Positions 56,501 through 64,000 of a DNA stretch of 64,000 bases are shown here, piece after piece. This DNA comes from Lingula anatina (lineage: Eukaryota; Brachiopoda; Lingulata; Lingulida; Lingulidae): NCBI RefSeq assembly GCF_001039355.2, contig NW_019775437.1, forward strand, positions 94,141-158,140. The letters are read 5' to 3'. Numbering within the stretch: position 1 is the first letter of the stretch; every line of letters starts with the position of its first letter. The position numbers and the translations under genes are program-made. Under the pieces are notes generated by a model that worked only from the letters and a program-made list of their open reading frames with translations, had not been told where the DNA came from and searched no databases.

Positions 56501-59242
56501 AAGCATGATCCCCCCTCCTAAAACAACAACAACAACAACAACAACATCAATATATCTTTACTGTATATTTACAGCTTCTACCCAGAATCATTTAACAATA
56601 CATTAATTACAGTATGATCCATCCTACAACAACGACATAACTAATTTACAACTTACACCAGACTCAATTTACAATACATGGATAACAACATGACCCATCC
56701 AGCAGGAAGAACATCATTACTGTATATTAACAGCTTATTTTCATAAACTCATAATCTACATAATTCAAGGCTCACTGCCCTCTAGAAGACTATTACAACA
56801 TCATGCCACTATTCTTCTTCTTATCCCTAACGAAAAAGTCCTATAGGATCCTATAAGATCCTATAGGATCCTATAGGAAATTGGCCCAATTTCCTTTATG
56901 ATCCTATAGGACTTTTTCGTAAGGGATCATCAATATTATCATTAAAACCAGCCTGTCAAACTGTCCCAGCATGGGTGCTAGACTTTACTCATGTAGTTCA
57001 CATACACATGTAGGAGGGAAAGAGGTGTCAGCATAATTTCAACAGAATTTTTCAAAAGAATTTTTGTTTCTGATATCCCTTTCAGTAGTTGCCCTTTTTT
57101 CTTTTCTTTTTCTTTTCTTCTGAGTAATGCACTCTTAGAACCCCATTTCCATAGACACCATCAGTACAGTACATGCAGACTGACCCAACTCATGAGGCGT
57201 ATGTGTCAATCAACTGGTTAAGCTGATTGCAACTCAACAAAGAGTCCCCTTTCAGTTACATCAATCTGCAATGCTGTCTATGGGAATAGGGTCTAACAGT
57301 GTTTTACAGTTTCAATTTTCTTTTACCTTCCTTTTAAATCAGTATCAGGCCCATCAGGGTGGCGCCAATCTGCCCCCTTCACAGGAAGCCACCAAGGAGC
57401 TGCTGCCACCTAGTGGTAAAATAGAAGCAAAATGTTCTTTTTAACATACATATGTGTAGTACATACTATGATGTCATTTGGTAATACTGCAAAATTATTT
57501 TTAAAATTATGGGTTTTTTAAATTCTGAACATATATAATATCTCCTTGTGTAAAAGAGCACTCTCCTTTTTAACTACAATGGCAGAAAAATTAAAACAGA
57601 ATGAGGAATCAGTACAATTTACATGGCAATCATTTGCAAGCACATTATTCATAAGAATGGCTATATTGAAAATATGTCATTTTCATTTAATATGTATCAG
57701 TATACAGAGTGTCAATATAAAAACTTACTGCTTGTGAAATTCCTTTTAAAACTTCTTCACTAATTCTTGTTTCCAGCACAAATGAATCACCAAATGTCTC
57801 TGCCTAAATGACAAAATATGAAACAATACAGGAAAGGACCTATAGAAGTTCTGATCAAGTAAAGTGTACAGTATACTTGAATTTGATTTTTTTAAACACC
57901 AAATCAAATTTCCCTCAAGAAAAAAATTTTTTTTGACTCACAACTGTAATCTGTGCGAGTCTATGCATTTTGTTTTGATGTACTGCTACATGTACCGGTA
58001 CCATACCTTCCTTTATAACAGCTACGGATTTTTGAGGAAAATAAAAAGGCGAGGATTTTTTGCTCAGTTCTAAGGTTATATTTCAACTTTTGGGACTTTA
58101 AAGTCACTTCCTATTTTGTGTTAATACAATGGGTGTTAACCCATTGTTCTAATTCCAAACCTTGTTTAGGTAAACAGTTTACCAGAGATTAATAACATCT
58201 TTATATTTTTTAACCTAATAGTTAAAATACTTGATTCCTATTGTGTAATGTGGTGTCATTTCCTTTAACCATAAAAGGTGGGGAGAAAAAGCTGTTTAGT
58301 TTTTAAAATGTGAATAAATGTTGATGAATTTTGGCATGGACATAATAATAATTCCTATTTAGGTCCAAGATTTTGGTCGCTTTCAATTCTTTTAAATAAG
58401 TTCAAAATAAAAACATGAAAATTAAACTTCATTTGCTTTATTTTACTGGCACATTTTAATAATAATTAAAAAAAAAAACGAAGTTGCTCAGTATGTTTAA
58501 ACCGTCCACCCCTTTTCGATTCTTTCATAATTGGACCAGTGCCCCAAGACGCAGGACCACTACCTCCAGAGTCAACTGGTCCATGTGGACCAGTGCTGAA
58601 AAATTCCCATTTCCCTCCCTGATCATTAAAAGCTTGGCAGGATACTTTAAATAGAGAGAAAATACAACGATGCGGCTTTTTCAAACCCATATACTGGGTA
58701 GTATACTACCTTTGTAAAGAAAACACATGCCAAAACTAATCTCTTTCTTAAACAAACACTGATATAAACCAACCTACCTCGGTAACATGACCCGTGTCAT
58801 TGACAAACAAACCAAACTCTGCATTGCTGACTTCGTGCACGTCCATATAAAACCCCGTCACCTCTACCTCCCGTGGTGGCCCCTCCCCGTCTCCGGGAAG
58901 AATAGGCTGGGCGACGCCCATCGTAAACACACCTCCTGGAATATACACCATTTGATTCGTCCGAGCGTACGGACTCTTCACCGCAGCAGGGCCCAAGTTT
59001 AACGGTCCCTTCTCAGCCGAAGAAGAAAGTTCGTCTGCACGTTCAGATTGGTCTGCACCCTCCCCTTTGTCATCATGTTTTCGATTTGTCGCGGCACAGC
59101 CACATCCTTTGTTTGAACTGTCGGGATCGTCACCGCCAGTACATTGCTTTTCAGCTTTTGTTTCTGTCTCAGGCGAAATGCTGGGTATATAAAGGCATAT
59201 TATTAGAATTAAACAAGTCCACACGTTCACCCGTTTCTCCAT
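53552..59242 (-). CDS. SUMF1: Formylglycine-generating enzyme (sulfatase-modifying factor 1) with KDEL
   Basis: Oxidises the active-site Cys of sulfatases to formylglycine in the endoplasmic reticulum, which all sulfatases need for activity. Eight coding exons in gene order: 59242-58778, 57803-57729, 57409-57327, 56317-56195, 55505-55391, 54692-54576, 53993-53934, 53686-53552, all GT-AG and in phase, 390 residues (human 374). A signal peptide occupies about residues 1-23, followed by an acidic linker with the paired CGC cysteines (47, 49). Family motifs include [72 protein letters not shown] and MVGNVWEW. The catalytic pair is present in FCYRYRC (Cys349, Cys354), so this is SUMF1 and not the inactive paralogue SUMF2. 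The last four residues are KDEL. Head to head with NUDT16. The exon 4 acceptor region is tandemly repeated in the intron. Confidence 0.96.
54056..54297 (+). mobile_element. Inverted-repeat element, TAGACCCCATTCCCA family, copy 4
   Basis: About 240 bp in the SUMF1 intron between exons 6 and 7, same orientation as 11685-11906. The left end is doubled (accccattcccat, then accccatttccagag), and the right end is tatgggaatagagccttag. Confidence 0.85.
55618..55783 (+). mobile_element. Inverted-repeat element, GGGGCGTAACCAG family, copy 2
   Basis: 166 bp in the SUMF1 intron between exons 4 and 5 with ends caggggcgtaaccag and ctggttacgcccct. GATACA is present on both sides (55612-55617 and 55784-55789), a likely target-site duplication. 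Same orientation as 4457-4620. Confidence 0.9.
56290..56720 (-). repeat. About 100-bp tandem repeat across the SUMF1 intron 3/exon 4 boundary
   Basis: The block atacatgg...gtccatcctacaacaac starts at 56292 inside exon 4 and recurs, decaying, near 56392, 56489, 56598 and 56674. On the gene strand each unit holds the intron end gttgtag, the 3' splice site and the first ~26 bp of exon 4. Upstream copies are therefore decoy acceptors followed by an exon fragment and no donor. Confidence 0.9.
56823..56927. repeat. Compact palindromic element
   Basis: About 105 bp. tccctaacgaaaaagtcct at the left is mirrored by aggactttttcgtaaggga at the right, with several copies of ctataggatc between. It would form a long hairpin. 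In the SUMF1 intron between exons 3 and 4. Confidence 0.85.
57134..57297. mobile_element. Inverted-repeat element, TAGACCCCATTCCCA family, copy 5 (short, diverged)
   Basis: Left end ttagaaccccatttccatag, right end ctatgggaatagggtctaa. The core is shortened to give about 164 bp. In a SUMF1 intron. Confidence 0.65.
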
Positions 59243-59450
59243 GTTTATTTTGGTAACTCGTCGGTAGATGGCGAAACATTATTTCAAGGTTTTTTTCGTG
59301 CCTCCAAGCACTAAAGACGTCGTCTGCATGTTGGTTGCAGACAGAAAACTGCGGGTATATTACTATTTAATGTTTAATTTACCGTTCCACGTCTTCAATC
59401 AAGTAGATATTAGTCTGTATTAATCTTATCTTCTTTCTAAAACTGCTGTC
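59243..59450. promoter_or_regulatory. Shared divergent promoter region, SUMF1 / NUDT16-like
   Basis: Only 208 bp separate the two start codons. AGATGGCG occurs at 59266-59273, as in the DLD/EEA1 divergent promoter. No TATA box is evident. Bidirectional activity is inferred from layout. Confidence 0.6.
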
Positions 59451-60539
59451 ATGGCAAACAGAGAACCGGATGTTTCCGAATGGGGTGTGTTGACGGCCAC
59501 AGAAGGCTACGGAAGGCCAGATTCACAAGAAGATTACGAGCAGATAAGCTATGAAGACGCTATGGGAAAGACGTGGGGTAAGAACGGAGAGAAGCCGTAC
59601 AGACACGCTGCCCACGCTATGATCTACGCCCCAGATGGCAAGAAGTTGTGGGACATGTACGAAAATAAGGCTGTGATATTGGTAAGAGGATTGGATTTGA
59701 TAAGGAAAATCAAGCCAAGGATGGCGGGGGTGGTGAATGGTGGGGGTGTTGTGGGAGGGGGAGTGTTCTCCAAGCATTTGTGTAATTAAAGTGATTGGTC
59801 AATGATAGTGAGACTAAATTTTTATTGGACTGTTCCCAATGATTTTCATTTATTGATTTATTTTGGTTGTGTCTGTGCCAATACACTGGTCCTCAGCACC
59901 GAAATGACATCCATACTACATTGCTTTCACTAAAGCAGCCTACATAGTACAAGAACTAGTATATAACTACAATTATTCTAGTACAGGCATTTAAAAGACA
60001 TCTTGGTTCCGTCAGTCATTTACCTGTAGTAGCATAAGTGTTATGTAAAACAATATGAATTAAATTAAAGCATCTCTCACACACATCTTTCTCTCCAGAT
60101 GATGATGAGATTTGACGGATACATCGGATTTCCGGGTGGAATCATGGATGACGGTGAGACAGTGGAGTTTGGGTTAAACCGCGAACTCGAAGAAGAGATA
60201 GGGCTAGATCCAACCAGGCATAGCTTTACTAAAGAGGACCATGTTTTATCATACGTCACCCACAACAAGAGACTACTGCTGCATTTTTATTGCAAAAAAG
60301 TGACGCTAGAGGAGTGTTTGGAGATCGAGAAAAGAACCATCGATGCAGACGAGTATGGATGGGAGGTATGGTTGCCAAACTGCTATCCATTGTGTGTGTG
60401 CGTGTGTGTGTGTGTGTGTGTGTGCATGTGTGTGTGTTACAGAATGAGAAAGAGAGAGAGAGAGATGGAGAAAATGAGTGTGTGTGAATGTGGATGTGCA
60501 GGACTGTATAAAACATATATTTGTGGGTGGATTTTTGTC

Positions 60540-60571
<32 letters not shown>

Positions 60572-61114
60572 TGGGTATGGTTTAAGTCCTTAGATGTGGG
60601 CACCTGTTGATGTGTGGGTGTTTGCGGCTGCAGGTGTTTGAGAAGACGTGTTCACATGGTTGTATCCGGTAAAAACATATGTCAAGCATGTGATTAAGAT
60701 GTTCAAGATAAATAAAAGATTAATTGATGTATCAAATGGTTTTCTGAACTTCATATTCTTATTTTTGATGTTTGAACTATGATGATTGTGTAATTAATAT
60801 AAATTTGCAAATTATTTTAATATTTTGTATATTAAAATGTTTATACTCGGTAATTATGTGCTATTCTCTAATGTTACCAAGCAAAGGCTGACATACAGTA
60901 TTTAATTTTTCAGGTGTTAGGTCCTATACGGGTGCCGATGTTCACATTAAATGATAATGAAAGAGGCCTTCCAATATTTCTTAGCAACAAATTCATAGGC
61001 AATGCCAAGGAAGAACTGCTTTACTGCATTGAAAGGGAGAACATCATGACGAAAGAAGAAATTCAGCTGGCACTTGAAAACTGTGAGAAATTTAAGGCAA
61101 GATATATGAGATGA
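59451..61114 (+). CDS. NUDT16: NUDT16-like Nudix hydrolase
   Basis: In vertebrates NUDT16 removes caps from U8 snoRNA and other RNAs and hydrolyses inosine diphosphates; it is mainly nuclear. Three coding exons, 59451-59681, 60099-60365 and 60914-61114, GT-AG and in phase, 232 residues. The Nudix box is complete in exon 2: G-x5-E in GGIMDDGE, then RELEEEIGL, matching REUXEEXGU. NUDT16-type sequence surrounds it: YRHAAHAMIYAPD before, MRFDGYIGFPGG and HFYCKKVTLEE within, and EVLGPIRVPMFTL and LSNKFIGNAKEELL after. The first ~48 residues are an acidic, Tyr-containing extension not present in human NUDT16 (195 residues). Orthology to NUDT16 rather than its close paralogue NUDT16L1 is supported by the intact catalytic box. 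Confidence 0.88.
60391..60439. repeat. (GT)n microsatellite
   Basis: About 24 GT units with a few interruptions, 25 bp into intron 2 of the NUDT16-like gene, followed by a short GA tract. Confidence 0.95.
60540..60572. repeat. (TTTA)n microsatellite
   Basis: About eight TTTA units in intron 2 of the NUDT16-like gene. Confidence 0.9.
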
Positions 61115-61719
61115 GTTTAGCTCTATTCCTTAGCAAACATGCTTCGCATTTATTTTATTTAGAGGAGGTTATACTTAGGCAGCATAATGAGTAGAGAAGA
61201 TAATTATTTCTACATATTGTATATAATATGAGAATGTCTGTATATTATATGCAGTAAGCAAGATATTTATTCACATTTACTAGTGTAAACTCTCATATAG
61301 AAGGCAGGGTTGTAAAGTGACAAATTTGCTATGTATCATTATATTTAAGATAGCCTAATACATAACAAGTGAGAGTATTGGTACTGGTACATTCCCTGTA
61401 GCATATACAATTAAAAGGCTTAAAACTGCACCTTAAATTTGACCGGCTTCGTTAACCCTCCAGTCTGTAAAGCATAGTAACTAAGCAGTATATACCGCGG
61501 TATCTGTTCAAAAAACGTTTTTCAGGTAATATTGAAATGTTATTCTGAGGTATTTCTTTAAGTTATGCTATTTGAAATGTGCACAAAGTCATATCCATGG
61601 TGGCATTTTGTCTGGTTGAGTTCTGATAATTTGACATGTTCTTGCTGAATATGCATTTTTTAAGATGGGATTTTTGCTTTTTGTGTCAAAACTATATGTA
61701 CATATACTTGCCATAGCTG

Positions 61720-61943
61720 TCTTAGACTGCATTCCCACAGATTTAGATTGATCCATCTAGATCGACCTAACTCCCTTGGGGTTCATGCTAAATTGCTCTC
61801 AGCCGAGTGCGCACCATAGTTAATTACCCCCTTACAGCTTATAGTAGGTGGAACAGACATTAAAACCGGCTAAGCTTACAGTAATCTAGTGAGACTCCCC
61901 ACGGGGATAGATCAATCTAAAATCTGTGGGAATGCAGTCTTAT
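61720..61943 (+). mobile_element. Inverted-repeat element, TAGACCCCATTCCCA family, copy 6
   Basis: About 224 bp. Ends cttagactgcattcccacag and ctgtgggaatgcagtctta form a near-perfect 19-20 bp inverted pair, the best-preserved ends in the family. The core matches 11685-11906. Confidence 0.9.
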
Positions 61944-62671
61944 TCTGCCAAATATGTTTATATTGCTCAGTGGTTCACATATATACTGAGTAAGGTGGTT
62001 CAGACACAGTCACATCAAGTTAGCATGTTGCCTTATGAATTCTTTATCACCTCTGGAGAGCTTTATTTAACAGATGTGCTTGCTTGTGTTGACACTGAGC
62101 TTTCACCTAAGCTTTTTTATCAGTATGATTTATTCATTTCATGTCATGTTTTACAGCAGAAGTAAGGTAATATAATAGTTAGGTGTTTTTTTCCTTTTCA
62201 AAGGTACCACACATGCATTTTATGGAAACTTGGTTGGATATCTACAGTGTATTTTAATTTATTGCTTTGTTATGATCTTGTTTTATGATCTATTTTATCT
62301 CATGACTAAATAGCTATTTGTCACAAAATTGTACACATAAAATAAGCATAATGTATGGATGTCGGTATTATGTGGCAATAGATCCATACCTAAACTAGGT
62401 TTTCCATTGTGACCTCAAGGTCATGTTGGTGATATGGCACAGCAACTGCACTTTAAGTCAACACACTGCCTGTAGCCACTTTTGATGTATTGAAAATGGC
62501 ACAGAAAATGGTACACAATTTCATTGTGTGGGGTCCATGGCAAATGTAATGTATGCTTTACCTTCATTTGTGAGCCCAGGCTTCTTTTGTTCAAAAAATA
62601 TTTTTTAAAAACTTATTTTTATTATGTTTGCAATTTTTTTTCTATTTTGGAAATTCAGTAACCCAAATCTT

Positions 62672-62837
62672 NNNNNNNNNNNNNNNNNNNNNNNNNNNNN
62701 NNNNNNNNNNNNNNNNNNNNNNNNNNNNNNNNNNNNNNNNNNNNNNNNNNNNNNNNNNNNNNNNNNNNNNNNNNNNNNNNNNNNNNNNNNNNNNNNNNNN
62801 NNNNNNNNNNNNNNNNNNNNNNNNNNNNNNNNNNNNN
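62672..62837. other. Assembly gap
   Basis: 166 consecutive Ns flanked by AT-rich DNA. Confidence 1.
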
Positions 62838-64000
62838 AAAAGAAAAAAAGAAAAATCCTGAATATAATGGGATTGCGACTTTGCTATTTTTCTATTTTGT
62901 TTGTGAATATTTTGACAAAAAAAGAAAAAGAAAAATGATCGTATTTGTGTCTCAATACAAGTTACTTTACTGAATCTCACAGCAGTGTGGCAAGTGGCCA
63001 GTAATATTGAAAATAAGAAAGAAAATGAATATCACAATTCAATTATTTTGTTCAACATCTTTGATTTGAGTAGCATAGATTTAAAGAGAGAATGTTAAGT
63101 AAGATACCAGGTACATATATAGCGAGATAAGGATTTATGAACAAGTGTTAACAAAATTTCAAAAAGTATAAAAACTTTCACTCACAATGGTGTTGAGTAT
63201 ATTAGTTAGGTAATGTGTATATTTAATTAAGCTAATACTAAAGACTGATATTTCCCAAAAGATTTGCATAAAATCAATGATAATTAAAGTTGTCATGTTG
63301 CAAGTTATGTGGTATCTGCAGAGTTCCATATAATATTTCAGTGGGCAATGAAGAGTTTTTCTTGGTATGTTTATTAGTGCAATTCCATATTATAATGAGG
63401 TTTAGCTGTGATATTGTTATATCAAGGTGTTATTATCAACAATGAAGGGAATAAACAATGAAAAACAAAACAGTTTATGGTTATTTTATATTTCTGAAAT
63501 ATGCCCATATTGCATTTCTTCCGTGTATTTGTATTGCTATTTGCTATCATAGAATAAAGCTAGTATGTGCCCAAAATGATTATAATTTAAAATTATTTTC
63601 TGATGATAACCAAATGTTATCAAATGGGGATACTGAAATTAAGAATTTATGTAAGTTGAGATGTTCACAAATAACGAGAATGTAACTTGAACGGGGTCTC
63701 TTGCTATATGACTAATCTCTCTAATCAGATCTCTATGTCAAATTATCAAGCATTTGAAGTAAAAAAAAAACAACAACAAATGACTGGAGAGAAAAAATAG
63801 TTCGAATATGGATTCCACCTTTCCATTCAAAATCTGCAAATGAATAATGAGAACATAGGGCTACGGAGACTATGCATTGTGGTAGAGAAGCAAGATAGAT
63901 TGAAAGCAATGTGACTAGAAAGATGCGCTAGAAAAGCACACGCATACCAACACAATGGGCTTTTAGTACAACAGGAGGAGAACAGAAGGTGATACAGAGA

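Larger units (their letters stand above)
61115..64000. other. NUDT16-like 3' UTR and gene-free right end
   Basis: AT-rich DNA in which I see no further exon on either strand; the open frames are short and lack recognisable motifs. An ATTAAA near 61410 could serve as polyadenylation signal. The stretch also holds one inverted-repeat element and an N gap. Confidence 0.5.

Noticed and set aside
53552-59242. Assignment of the minus-strand gene as SUMF2 because of its KDEL-type tail
   Set aside because: Both catalytic cysteines of SUMF1 are present in FCYRYRC; SUMF2 lacks the active pair.
62624-62980. Frames spanning the N gap
   Set aside because: Most of their length is undefined sequence.

Overview
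The window is nuclear DNA of a multicellular animal. All genes are interrupted by GT-AG introns, the DNA is AT-rich, there are no bacterial-style operons, and introns and intergenic DNA are full of short inverted-repeat elements, one Penelope-like retroelement fragment and many microsatellites. The mix of conserved housekeeping genes with a tandem pair of short-chain collagen (C4-like) genes suggests a marine invertebrate, plausibly a lophotrochozoan such as a mollusc or brachiopod. That placement is an inference from gene content. The species cannot be named from the sequence alone.

Layout from left to right. (1) 1569-9139, minus strand: mitochondrial dihydrolipoamide dehydrogenase (DLD), 14 coding exons and 507 residues, complete. 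(2) 9430-35855, plus strand: early endosome antigen 1 (EEA1), 43 coding exons and 1658 residues. It has three N-terminal C2H2 fingers, a very long coiled coil and a C-terminal FYVE domain. DLD and EEA1 are head to head with 290 bp between start codons. (3) 37501-53117: a repeat-rich block with two tandem paralogous minus-strand genes (40990-43583 and 48723-51696). Each encodes a secreted coiled-coil/collagen protein with a Cys-rich C-terminal domain. They are separated by duplicated non-coding segments and single-N joins that may be partly assembly artefacts. (4) 53552-59242, minus strand: formylglycine-generating enzyme (SUMF1), 8 exons and 390 residues, with a C-terminal KDEL. (5) 59451-61114, plus strand: a NUDT16-like Nudix hydrolase, 3 exons and 232 residues. 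SUMF1 and NUDT16 are also head to head, 208 bp apart. (6) 61115-64000: no gene seen; one inverted-repeat element and a 166-bp N gap.

The genes are not one pathway. They act in mitochondria (DLD), early endosomes (EEA1), the endoplasmic reticulum (SUMF1), RNA or nucleotide metabolism (NUDT16) and probably the extracellular matrix (collagens). The most unusual feature is architectural. In DLD, EEA1 (twice) and SUMF1, tandem repeats straddle an exon-intron boundary and copy the splice site with a piece of exon, three of the four at a period of 59-62 bp. Other points worth checking are the triplicated EEA1 finger, the KDEL on a catalytically intact SUMF1, coiled-coil exons sized in whole heptads, and a Penelope-like insertion that ends 23 bp upstream of an EEA1 3' splice site.
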